Shown here piece by piece: positions 44,799 through 51,656 of a stretch of DNA of 64,000 bases (positions within the stretch are counted from its first letter, which is position 1; each line of letters begins with the position of its first letter). Made by a program: the position numbers and the translations under genes. Source of the stretch: CAYSCX01 sp964429575 (GTDB taxonomy: Bacteria; Desulfobacterota; Binatia; Binatales; Binataceae); NCBI GenBank assembly GCA_964429575.1, contig CAYSCX010000006.1:70789-134788 (forward strand). The letters are read 5' to 3'. The notes beneath the pieces are model-generated. The model did not search any database and was not told the origin of the DNA. It was given only the letters and a program-made list of their open reading frames with translations.

Positions 44799-46298
44799 AT
44801 GCCAAGGCCGCACCCGGTGATACTGCCGCGCTCATGGCGGGCGGAAATCCTGACGCCGGTCGAATCACTCCAGCACGAACTGAAACATTTGCACGCCCTG
44901 GCCGAGCAGATCCTCAGCCACCGCCACGAGATTGTAGCCCAATGGCGCGATTTGTACTGCGTTGGCGGCCTGGTCGGCACCCTAAAGAAAGATGATTTCT
45001 TCCATTTTCTCGCTGACGCGATTGCCCGCAATAAAGATGATCTGATCAGGAGCGATCTCCACAGTTATGTCGCAGACGTGCGCAGGCTGGGAAAGCTTCT
45101 GTTCAATAAAAAGGTATCGATGGCCGAAGCCGCCACCTTGAATCATCTCTTTCAAGGAAGCGTGTTGCGGGTCCTTCCAGGCGCTCTAACGCGGGGCGAC
45201 GGTTGCCGCGCTTTTGAAACTCTGGGTCTGGTTCGTGGCAGCCTGATTTCTGAGAGCTATTCTTCCTGGCAGTTGGGCGACTTTGTCGACCCGGCGGAGC
45301 AGGATGAAGCAAAGCGCGCAACCGAACGGTTGGCAGATCCACGGGTCCCAAGGCTGGTCGGAAAAGGTCCGGCAATGCGCCGGCTCACTGATCAGATTTT
45401 GATGGTGGCCGCCCGCGGGGCCACGGTGCTGGTGGAAGGTGAAACGGGAACCGGCAAAGAGTTGGCGGCCCGAGCGATCCACGAGTGCGGCCCGCACGCG
45501 GGAGGTCCGTTCGTCGCGGTAAATTGCGCGGCGATTTCCAGAGATCTCATCGAGAGCGAGCTGTTCGGCCATCGCAAAGGCGCGTTTAGCGGCGCCGACA
45601 ACGATTACCCGGGACTGTTTCGCGCCGCCAGCGGGGGGACCCTGTTTTTGGACGAGATCAGCGAGATGGCGCCGGAGTTTCAGAGCAAGCTGCTCAGGGC
45701 CATCCAGGAGCGGGCGGTCCGGCCGGTAGGGTCGCCGCACGAGCTGCAAGTCACGGCGCGTATCATTGCTTCTACCAACCGCGAGCCTGAAGAGGCGATC
45801 CGGGCCGGGCAACTCCGCCGGGATCTCTACTACAGATTGCAGGCCAGCGTCGTACGGGTTCCGCCGTTGCGTGTACATCCCGAAGATATACCGCTGCTGG
45901 TGGAGCATTTCATCGCGTTGACGAAGAGGACGGTCAGCCCGGCGGCTCGCGAAATTGGCCTTGAACCCGACGCTTTGGGAGCGTTGATGCGCTATGCATG
46001 GCCGGGAAACATCCGCGAGCTTGCCAACGCGATCGAAGGCGCCTGTACTTTCGGCCGCAGCCCGGCAATCTGCCGCAAGGATCTGCCGGCTGCGATTGCG
46101 ACTCGGAATTCGGCAGAGAACGAAGATTTAACCCTGGCAGTTCCGGGAGTTACCAGTCTCCATGGTGGCGAGGAACATCTGATTCGACTGGCCTTGATGG
46201 CGACGCACGGTAACAAAGCCCGCGCGGCTATACGGCTGCAGATTTCGCGCAAGACACTGTACGCAAAGATCACCAGGTACGGCCTGCGCGATTTCTGA
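44799..46298 (+). CDS. Sigma-54-dependent transcriptional activator (NtrC type)
   Basis: A 499-residue enhancer-binding protein. Residues ~25-160 form an all-helical sensor part with no phosphorylatable receiver. The AAA+ domain has Walker A GETGTGKE (214-221), the sigma-54 contact loop GAFSGA (261-266), Walker B TLFLDEI (281-287) and the arginine finger region RRDLYYRL. The C-terminal Fis-type helix-turn-helix ends ARAAIRLQISRKTLYAKITR. It directly precedes the gas vesicle genes, whose leader has a dyad and a sigma-54 promoter, so it is very probably their regulator. The comparable case of GvrA in Serratia gas vesicle control is known. Confidence 0.93.
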   Translation: MPRPHPVILPRSWRAEILTPVESLQHELKHLHALAEQILSHRHEIVAQWRDLYCVGGLVGTLKKDDFFHFLADAIARNKDDLIRSDLHSYVADVRRLGKLLFNKKVSMAEAATLNHLFQGSVLRVLPGALTRGDGCRAFETLGLVRGSLISESYSSWQLGDFVDPAEQDEAKRATERLADPRVPRLVGKGPAMRRLTDQILMVAARGATVLVEGETGTGKELAARAIHECGPHAGGPFVAVNCAAISRDLIESELFGHRKGAFSGADNDYPGLFRAASGGTLFLDEISEMAPEFQSKLLRAIQERAVRPVGSPHELQVTARIIASTNREPEEAIRAGQLRRDLYYRLQASVVRVPPLRVHPEDIPLLVEHFIALTKRTVSPAAREIGLEPDALGALMRYAWPGNIRELANAIEGACTFGRSPAICRKDLPAAIATRNSAENEDLTLAVPGVTSLHGGEEHLIRLALMATHGNKARAAIRLQISRKTLYAKITRYGLRDF

Positions 46299-46441
46299 AG
46301 CAAACTGTGCGCGCCGCTCGGGTCACCCCAACTACAAGCGGCGGCCTGCACAGCAATCGTTCAAGCGTCATTTGTCAATCCATCAGGGGTCGCGGTCGTC
46401 GGGCTCTTCTGAGCGCGCAGCGATCCGGTCTCGGACGATGA

Positions 46442-46501
46442 GTGTGGTTTGGTAACGCTTCGGCCAGCAGCCTGCAGAAAACCTGTTACGAAACTCCACA
46501 C
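46442..46501. promoter_or_regulatory. Candidate enhancer dyad for the sigma-54 activator
   Basis: GTGTGGTTTGGTAAC (46442-46456) is repeated inverted as GTTACGAAACTCCACAC (46485-46501): 14 of 15 positions agree after a two-base gap. It lies about 180-240 bases upstream of the predicted transcription start, the usual place for an activator of this class. Confidence 0.55.
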
Positions 46502-46653
46502 CCTCTGCGCGATATCACGTCACGTTAAGCAAGACACTGGCGCCATGAGTGACAGGTCATTGGGGCGGGTCTGCCGCGGCGCTGTCCGAGCGAACTGAAC
46601 AGGGAGATTCGATCATCAAAGCACGGCTACGCGAAATCGGCGTGCGCAGCACT

Positions 46654-46669
46654 CGGCATGTAACCTGCT
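46654..46669 (+). promoter_or_regulatory. Sigma-54 (-24/-12) promoter of the gvp operon
   Basis: CGGCATGTAACCTGCT fits the consensus TGGCACR-N4-TTGCW: GG at 46655-46656 and GC at 46667-46668 with the obligatory 12-base period. Transcription would start near 46680, ~65 bases before gvpA. Confidence 0.75.
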
Positions 46670-46744
46670 TTAGGCTCATCTTGACTGAATGCTTCTGCGC
46701 TCGCGGCGTCGATTCGCGCGAGGTCAGAGAAAGGAGAAACCGGA

Positions 46745-46963
46745 ATGGCAAGAGTTCAGAAATCGACGGATTCGTCCAGCCTCGCTGAGGTTGTGGACCG
46801 GATCCTCGACAAAGGCATCGTGATCGATGCGTGGGTGAAGGTGTCGCTCGTCGGCATTGAGCTGCTGTCGATCGAGGCTCGGGTGGTGATCGCGTCGGTC
46901 GAGACCTATCTGAAGTACGCCGAGGCGGTCGGATTGACGGCTACCGCGGCAAGCCCGGCCTAA
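46745..46963 (+). CDS. gvpA: Gas vesicle major structural protein
   Basis: A 72-residue shell protein. SLAEVVDRILDKGIVIDAWV and VSLVGIELLSIEARVVIASV are the near-invariant GvpA core, followed by ETYLKYAEAVGL. GvpA ribs form the gas-permeable, water-excluding wall that gives buoyancy. A strong AAAGGAG stands before the ATG. As first gene after the sigma-54 promoter, with a stable hairpin right behind, it can be made in large excess. Confidence 0.98.
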   Translation: MARVQKSTDSSSLAEVVDRILDKGIVIDAWVKVSLVGIELLSIEARVVIASVETYLKYAEAVGLTATAASPA

Positions 46964-46977
46964 CGGCCAGTGCAACC

Positions 46978-47022
46978 GAAGATATGCCGGAGGGGCCGGA
47001 ACGCCTCTCCGGCAACATCTTC
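46978..47022 (+). terminator. Stable hairpin after gvpA (attenuator or mRNA stabiliser)
   Basis: GAAGAT and TGCCGGAGGGGC pair with GCCTCTCCGGCA and ATCTTC (one G-T pair), about 18 base pairs with a small internal bulge. No T-run follows, so complete termination is unlikely; partial termination or 3' protection of the gvpA message is more probable. Confidence 0.65.
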
Positions 47023-47058
47023 GCGCCGGACCATAGGCGAATTGAAAGGAGACCAGTG

Positions 47059-47349
47059 ATGTCCTTTGCAGAAGATATGCTCAACCTACGGCATGAAATA
47101 GACAGCTTGCATTCTGCGCGCATGGGGATGGTGCATCGACTCAGGCGGTTCCGCACGGATCTCAGGAAGAGCATGGCGCGAAACATGGCCGATATGCACA
47201 AGGCGTTTAACAGGGAGTGCGCACGAGCCAGGGCCGCGCGCAACACCTTCACCTCCGGCAACCGCGAGATGGTTGAAGAGATGGTGGGTGCCTTTAACGC
47301 GGAGCGCGCCGCCGCACATCGCCACTTCTTCCGCGGTAAGCGCGCATGA
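47059..47349 (+). CDS. GvpC-like helical repeat protein (candidate)
   Basis: The 96-residue product is all helical and charged. Residues 43-64 (ending AFNRECARARAARNTF) and 71-91 (AFNAERAAAHRHFF) repeat with a 29-residue period, close to the 33-residue repeats of GvpC, which strengthens the outside of the vesicle. GAAAGGAG before ATG 47059 sets the start. It stands between gvpA and gvpN and overlaps gvpN by four bases. Sequence identity to known GvpC is not claimed; the assignment rests on repeats and position. Confidence 0.55.
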   Translation: MSFAEDMLNLRHEIDSLHSARMGMVHRLRRFRTDLRKSMARNMADMHKAFNRECARARAARNTFTSGNREMVEEMVGAFNAERAAAHRHFFRGKRA

Positions 47350-48419
47350 AGGCTTCGCACGGGCTCAACGGATCCAGATCGGTTACGCCGATGCAGCCGC
47401 GCTCCGCCGAGAACGCCGGCCTGTACGACGAAGGCATTGCAGGACTCGAGGAAGTGAGCAGCGCGGTTGACGGCGTGAGCGGGCCGGCGGCCTTTGTGCC
47501 GGAGGCGAGCGCTGGGTTCGTTTCGAGCCCATACCTCGAGCGCCTCACGCAGCGCGCATTGACCTACTTGCAGATCGGCTACCCGGTTCATCTGGCTGGG
47601 TTCGCGGGCACCGGCAAGACCACCATGGCCTTCCACATTGCGGCCCAGATCGGCCGTCCGGTCATCCTCATCCATGGTGACGACGAGTTCGCCGGTTCGG
47701 ATCTGATCGGCAGGGACGTCGGCTACCGCAAGTCGAAGTTCATCGACAACTACATCCACTCGGTGCTCCGGGCTGAAGAGAACATGCGCGTGCTGTGGAT
47801 GGAAAACCGGCTTACCACCGCCTGCCGCGACGGCTACACGCTCATCTACGACGAGTTCAACCGCTCGCGGCCCGAGGCGAATAACGTGCTGTTGAGCGTG
47901 CTGGAGGAGAAGATGCTGAGCGTGCCGGCGCTGGGCAAAGTGCAGGGCGGCTATCTGGAGGTCCATCCAGAGTTCCGGGCGATCTTTACCTCCAACCCTG
48001 AAGAGTACGCTGGAGCCCACAGCACGCCCGATGCGCTGCTGGATCGGCTGATCACCATGGACCTCGGGCACTATGACCGTGAGACCGAGATCAGGATCGC
48101 GATGGCGCGGTCGGGAATTACGCAGCGCGACTCGGAGATCGTCGTCGACGTGGTGCGAGAGCTGCGCGAGGTCGGCGTGAACAACCATCGGCCCACGGTC
48201 CGCGCGTGCATCGCCATCGCCAGCATTCTCGCCCATCGCGGCGCTCACGCGCGCCTCGACGATGAAGCTTTCCAATGGGCCTGCCGCGACGTGCTCAACG
48301 TTGAGACCGCCAAGGTGAAACGGGGCGGCCAGTCCCTGATGCCGCACAAGATCGACGAGGCAATGCGCCGGGTGTGCGGGGGAAGCCGCAAGCGCGGGAA
48401 AAAACCGGCAACGAGGTAA
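47346..48419 (+). CDS. gvpN: Gas vesicle AAA+ ATPase GvpN
   Basis: A MoxR-like ATPase of 357 residues. Residues 1-55 are a variable linker; Walker A is GFAGTGKTT (85-93), Walker B LIYDEFNRSRPE, and sensor 1 AIFTSNPEEYAG. GvpN is needed for growth of bicones to full cylinders. Its ATG overlaps the preceding stop (ATGA). Confidence 0.95.
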   Translation: MKASHGLNGSRSVTPMQPRSAENAGLYDEGIAGLEEVSSAVDGVSGPAAFVPEASAGFVSSPYLERLTQRALTYLQIGYPVHLAGFAGTGKTTMAFHIAAQIGRPVILIHGDDEFAGSDLIGRDVGYRKSKFIDNYIHSVLRAEENMRVLWMENRLTTACRDGYTLIYDEFNRSRPEANNVLLSVLEEKMLSVPALGKVQGGYLEVHPEFRAIFTSNPEEYAGAHSTPDALLDRLITMDLGHYDRETEIRIAMARSGITQRDSEIVVDVVRELREVGVNNHRPTVRACIAIASILAHRGAHARLDDEAFQWACRDVLNVETAKVKRGGQSLMPHKIDEAMRRVCGGSRKRGKKPATR

Positions 48420-48424
48420 CGGCA

Positions 48425-48751
48425 ATGCATACACGAAACGGGCATTTGCGAGGCCTCGCCGATGTGCGGACGCTGTCCGGGCTCAACGCCCAGGAGGTCG
48501 TCCCGCACACCGCCTACATGAAGATCTCCTCGCTCGAGCTCGAGAAATTGCGTCTGGGCCGGGTCAGAAAGAGCGCGCTGGCACACATCGCCGGGATCGA
48601 CGCGCGCTACAAGGACATCAACGCGGAAAAGGCCAAGCTGTTGGGGGCGATGGCCGCTGCGCCGGCGGCCGCGCCGCAACCTTCGCATCCGGCTCGGCGC
48701 GCCCGGGGTTTCACGACGCACCGAAGCAGTGGACTTTCGCTGAGGTACTAG
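48425..48751 (+). CDS. Small gvp-cluster protein of unknown function
   Basis: A 108-residue basic protein six bases after gvpN. Residues 30-75 form a charged helix pair (MKISSLELEKLRLGRVRKSA; IDARYKDINAEKAKLLGAM) that should make a coiled coil; the end is Ala/Pro- and Arg-rich. No family is known to me. The TAG stop is the first three bases of repeat element C, so its C-terminus may once have been different. Confidence 0.65.
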   Translation: MHTRNGHLRGLADVRTLSGLNAQEVVPHTAYMKISSLELEKLRLGRVRKSALAHIAGIDARYKDINAEKAKLLGAMAAAPAAAPQPSHPARRARGFTTHRSSGLSLRY

Positions 48752-48907
48752 CAGGGTGTTGAGAAACCCAGAACATGGCGCGACGGATGCGCAGGCGCGC
48801 TCAACACCCTGCGTGAAAGCCGGCTGCCGTCCGAATCTTCTCCCCCTCTGGGGGAGACGCGAGAGAGGGAGCAGGCGGTTGAAAATGACGTTTTCAACAG
48901 CCTGCTA
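48748..48907. repeat. CTAG-bounded double-hairpin element, copy C (inside the gvp operon)
   Basis: Inverted with respect to copies A and B. GCAGGGTGTTGAG pairs with CTCAACACCCTGC (48751-48812); CTCCCCCTCTGGGGGAG is the middle; GCAGGCGGTTGAAAA pairs with TTTTCAACAGCCTGC (48871-48905). Its far CTAG runs into TAGGAGTC, the ribosome site of the next gene. It splits the operon without breaking a frame. Confidence 0.9.
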
Positions 48908-48915
48908 GGAGTCAA

Positions 48916-49155
48916 ATGAAAATCAATTGCCTATCGTGCGGCCATAACATCGACCTCGACGACGCATACGCGGATCACTACGAGGGCGAGATCAAGTGTT
49001 ACGGCTGCGACGCCACGGTCGAGATTCGCACCGAACAGAGCGCTATACGATTCGTGCGCCTGCTGGATCGATCCGCGGGCCGGGTGCGGGTCGATCCGCT
49101 GTTGTATAGCGGGGATGTGGGGCATGAGGCACCAGCCAGTAACCGGGCCAAGTGA
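48916..49155 (+). CDS. Two-CxxC zinc-ribbon-like protein in the gvp cluster
   Basis: At 79 residues it starts MKINCLSCGHNIDLDDAYAD and has a second pair in KCYGCDATVEI, so four cysteines could bind zinc. The second half is unrelated to known folds. TAGGAG stands before the ATG, partly provided by repeat element C. It overlaps the following GvpF/L gene by 41 bases. Confidence 0.7.
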   Translation: MKINCLSCGHNIDLDDAYADHYEGEIKCYGCDATVEIRTEQSAIRFVRLLDRSAGRVRVDPLLYSGDVGHEAPASNRAK

Positions 49156-49915
49156 GGCGAGAGCGGCCGCCCCCAACGCCGGTAAGTACATCTATGCGAT
49201 CGTTGGCGCGCGGGGCGGGCAGAACTTCGACTTTGTCGGCATAAATGGCCGGCCGGTCGAGACCATCGGGCGCAACGGCGTCGCGTCGGTCGTCAGCGAC
49301 CTGGCGGTCGAGCGGATTCGGCCCGAGCGGCGCCATCTCGCCGCGCATCGCGCGGTTCTGAGCAGGCTGATCGAGCGGGAGGACGGGGTGCTGCCGATGC
49401 GCTTCGGAGCGATCGCTTCGGGGCCGGCGGAAATCACCCGGCTGCTGGCGCGCAACCGCGAACTGTTCGCCCGCCAGCTCCGCCGCGTGGCCGGCAAAAT
49501 GGAGATGGGACTGCGCGTGGTGTGGGACGTGCCCAACATTTTTCAATACTTCTTGAGTATTCATCCCGAGCTGCGCGAGATCCGCGACAGACTGTTCGGG
49601 GGCTCCGCCGGGCCATCGCAGGGAGAGCGCATCGAGCTGGGCCGCACGATCGAGCGGCTGCTCAATGAAGAGCGCCTGGCTCATACCGGGGCGGTCGAAA
49701 AGGTGCTGGCTCCGTGTTGTGCCGAAATCAGGCGCAACCCCGCGCGCCACGAAAAGGACATCATGAACCTCGCGTGCCTGGTCGTGAAGGAGCGGCGCGG
49801 GGACTTCGAAAATGGAGTACTCGAGGCGGCCCAGGGCTTCGATAACAACTTCACCTTCGATTACAACGGGCCGTGGGCGCCGCATGCGTTCGCGGAGATC
49901 AATCTCAAGGAGTGA
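49115..49915 (+). CDS. Gas vesicle protein GvpF/GvpL (first copy)
   Basis: The 266-residue product has the GvpF/L pattern: GKYIYAIVGARG at the start, ERRHLAAHRAVLSRLIERED, then VLPMRFGAIASGPAE, a helical middle and the end FTFDYNGPWAPHAFAEINL. GvpF and GvpL bind GvpA and other minor proteins during nucleation. ATG 49115 lies within the previous gene; ATG 49124 is also possible. Confidence 0.93.
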   Translation: MWGMRHQPVTGPSEARAAAPNAGKYIYAIVGARGGQNFDFVGINGRPVETIGRNGVASVVSDLAVERIRPERRHLAAHRAVLSRLIEREDGVLPMRFGAIASGPAEITRLLARNRELFARQLRRVAGKMEMGLRVVWDVPNIFQYFLSIHPELREIRDRLFGGSAGPSQGERIELGRTIERLLNEERLAHTGAVEKVLAPCCAEIRRNPARHEKDIMNLACLVVKERRGDFENGVLEAAQGFDNNFTFDYNGPWAPHAFAEINLKE

Positions 49916-49921
49916 GCCACG

Positions 49922-50191
49922 ATGCTGCTGATCGACGATTTGCTCCTCGCGCCCGGCACCTTTTTAATCTGGATCCTGCGCCAGGTGCACGAGGCCGCGG
50001 AGCAGGAAATGGACCAGGAGGCCGAGCGAATCACCGCCGAGCTCGGAGAGCTGCATGGGCGCCTGGAGTCGGGCGCGATCAGCGAGCAGGAGTTCGAGGC
50101 CCGCGAGGGCGAACTGCTCGATCGGCTCGACGAACTCAATGCGCGCGGCGAGTCCGACGGCGAGTCGGACCCGGATGATAACGCTACCTGA
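49922..50191 (+). CDS. gvpG: Gas vesicle protein GvpG
   Basis: 89 residues: MLLIDDLLLAPGTFLIWILR is the GvpG start, followed by an acidic coiled coil (EQEMDQEAERITAELGELHG). It is an accessory factor that joins the GvpF/L complex in assembly. AAGGAG lies nine bases before the ATG. Confidence 0.93.
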   Translation: MLLIDDLLLAPGTFLIWILRQVHEAAEQEMDQEAERITAELGELHGRLESGAISEQEFEAREGELLDRLDELNARGESDGESDPDDNAT

Positions 50192-50209
50192 GCGAAGCGG
50201 GGAGGGGCG

Positions 50210-50404
50210 ATGGAAAGCATTTCGATGCGTGACGGCGAGCGCGTTTCGCTATGTGAGACGCTGGATCGGGTGCTCAACAAAGGCGCGGTGGTCGCCGGCG
50301 AAGTGACTATTTCAGTCGCCGACGTCGACCTCATCTACCTCGGGCTGCAACTGATGATTAGCTCAGTCGAGACCGTTCGCCTCAGTCGAGACCGCTCGCA
50401 ATGA
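50210..50404 (+). CDS. Short GvpA/J/M-family protein
   Basis: 64 residues: SLCETLDRVLNKGAVVAGEV and ISVADVDLIYLGLQLMISSV follow the GvpA fold, but it lacks the invariant DAWV and ends soon after. Such short forms correspond to GvpM, GvpJ or GvpS minor proteins that start the vesicle tip. It overlaps gvpK by four bases. Confidence 0.88.
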   Translation: MESISMRDGERVSLCETLDRVLNKGAVVAGEVTISVADVDLIYLGLQLMISSVETVRLSRDRSQ

Positions 50405-50778
50405 GTAGTCAGTTCCGCGCCGCGGCGCAGCCCCGATCGCCCGAGCCGGAACCATGGCCCGCGTCCTGGCTGGAGGCGCCCGATCCCCGGCAGGCCGATC
50501 CGAGCGGTCGGCAGGAGCGGCGGATCAATATCAACAGCGAAGACCTCAAGAACGGGCTCGCGCAACTCGTCCTGACGATCGTCAAGCTGCTGCATGAACT
50601 CCTGGAGAAGCAGGCGATCCGGCGAATCGAGTCGGGCCGGCTGCGCGCGGCCGATTGCGAGCGGATTGGGTTTACCTTGATGAAACAGACCGAACAGATC
50701 GAAAAGCTCCGGGAGGCCTTCGGGCTGTCGGAGGAGGATCTCAACCTGGATCTGGGGCCGCTGGGGAAGCTGCTCTAG
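50401..50778 (+). CDS. gvpK: Gas vesicle protein GvpK
   Basis: A 125-residue protein with the GvpK core RININSEDLKNGLAQLVLTI and ELLEKQAIRRIESGRL, then AADCERIGFTLMKQTEQIEK. The Pro-rich N-terminus is variable. GvpK is required for gas vesicle formation. It is coupled to the preceding gene by an ATGA overlap. Confidence 0.95.
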   Translation: MSSQFRAAAQPRSPEPEPWPASWLEAPDPRQADPSGRQERRININSEDLKNGLAQLVLTIVKLLHELLEKQAIRRIESGRLRAADCERIGFTLMKQTEQIEKLREAFGLSEEDLNLDLGPLGKLL

Positions 50779-50790
50779 CTGTTGGGCGCC

Positions 50791-51102
50791 ATGGCATCCC
50801 CAACCATACAGCATGCGGTCGCCTCGACCACGCTGGCCGATCTTCTCGAGCGCATACTCGACAAGGGAATCGTCATCGCCGGCGACATCAAGATCAAGCT
50901 CGTGGAAGTCGAACTGCTCAGCATCCAGATCCGGCTGGTGGTGTGTTCGGTGGAGAAGGCCAAGGAGATCGGCCTCGATTGGTGGAACCACAAGGCGCTG
51001 GGTTGGCTCGAGGACGACCGCCGTCTCCTGGGGGCGCCGCTGGAGGGCTTCGAGGAGCGGCTGGCGAAGCTGGAAAGCGAGTTGGCGCAGCGGCGTCCGT
51101 AA
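50791..51102 (+). CDS. Gas vesicle protein GvpJ-like
   Basis: At 103 residues: LADLLERILDKGIVIAGDIK and LVEVELLSIQIRLVVCSVEK follow the GvpA pattern, then a C-terminal extension with KEIGLDWWNHKALGWLE typical for GvpJ/GvpS. TTG 50782 would add three residues. It lies 12 bases after gvpK. Confidence 0.9.
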   Translation: MASPTIQHAVASTTLADLLERILDKGIVIAGDIKIKLVEVELLSIQIRLVVCSVEKAKEIGLDWWNHKALGWLEDDRRLLGAPLEGFEERLAKLESELAQRRP

Positions 51103-51134
51103 GCGCCAGGAAACGGCCATAGGGGGCTACAGCG

Positions 51135-51656
51135 ATGGGCGAGAAGGAAAGAAGGCGAAGTACCGACCGGCACGATCCCGCACCCGGCGCCGGCTTCATC
51201 AAGGGACTGACCGACCTGGTCGAAAAACTGGGCGAGCTCGCGGAAACCGGCCGCGAGCTGCGCAAGAGCGGGGAACTCAGCAGTTCCGACGACAAGATGA
51301 AGGCGGTCTACGGATTGCGGGTCAAGCTGGGCCTGGGCGGCGACGCGGTCGAGGTTGAGCCCTTTGGCGATCTCAAATTCGACAAGCGATCGAAGCATCC
51401 GGTAGTTCAAGAGGTTCGTGAACCGCTGGTGGACGTGATTGAGGAGCCCAATCGGATCCTCGTCATCGCCGAAATGCCGGGCGTCACGGCAGAGGATGTC
51501 TCACTGGCGATCGACGACGACGTTATGACTATCGAAGCGCAGGGCAAGGGAAAGAAGTATCGCAAGGAAGTATTGTTGCCCAAGCCGGTCTCGAAGCAGA
51601 ACAGCTCGATTTCCTGCAACAACGGCATCGTCCAGATCGAGTGCCGACTCAAGTGA
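51135..51656 (+). CDS. GvpH-like Hsp20 small heat-shock protein
   Basis: The 173-residue product ends in an alpha-crystallin-like domain: REPLVDVIEEPNRILVIAEM, PGVTAEDVSLAIDDDVMTIE, and a final strand GIVQIECRLK. The first half (residues 15-70) is helical (GLTDLVEKLGELAETGREL). In haloarchaea GvpH is a chaperone-like partner of the vesicle shell; a similar role is inferred. The stop overlaps the start of the ATPase gene. Confidence 0.88.
   Translation: MGEKERRRSTDRHDPAPGAGFIKGLTDLVEKLGELAETGRELRKSGELSSSDDKMKAVYGLRVKLGLGGDAVEVEPFGDLKFDKRSKHPVVQEVREPLVDVIEEPNRILVIAEMPGVTAEDVSLAIDDDVMTIEAQGKGKKYRKEVLLPKPVSKQNSSISCNNGIVQIECRLK

Larger units (their letters stand above)
46299..46744. other. Gas vesicle control region
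   Basis: The 446-base gap between activator and gvpA holds a dyad at 46442-46501, a -24/-12 promoter at 46654-46669 and a ~65-base leader. The short frames inside it are not supported as genes. Confidence 0.7.

Noticed and set aside
44459..45031. 190-codon minus-strand frame
   Set aside because: Antisense to the start of the sigma-54 activator, Ser/Arg-rich shadow.
46549..46788. 79-codon frame across the gvpA leader
   Set aside because: It crosses the sigma-54 promoter and the gvpA start in another frame, with no ribosome site.
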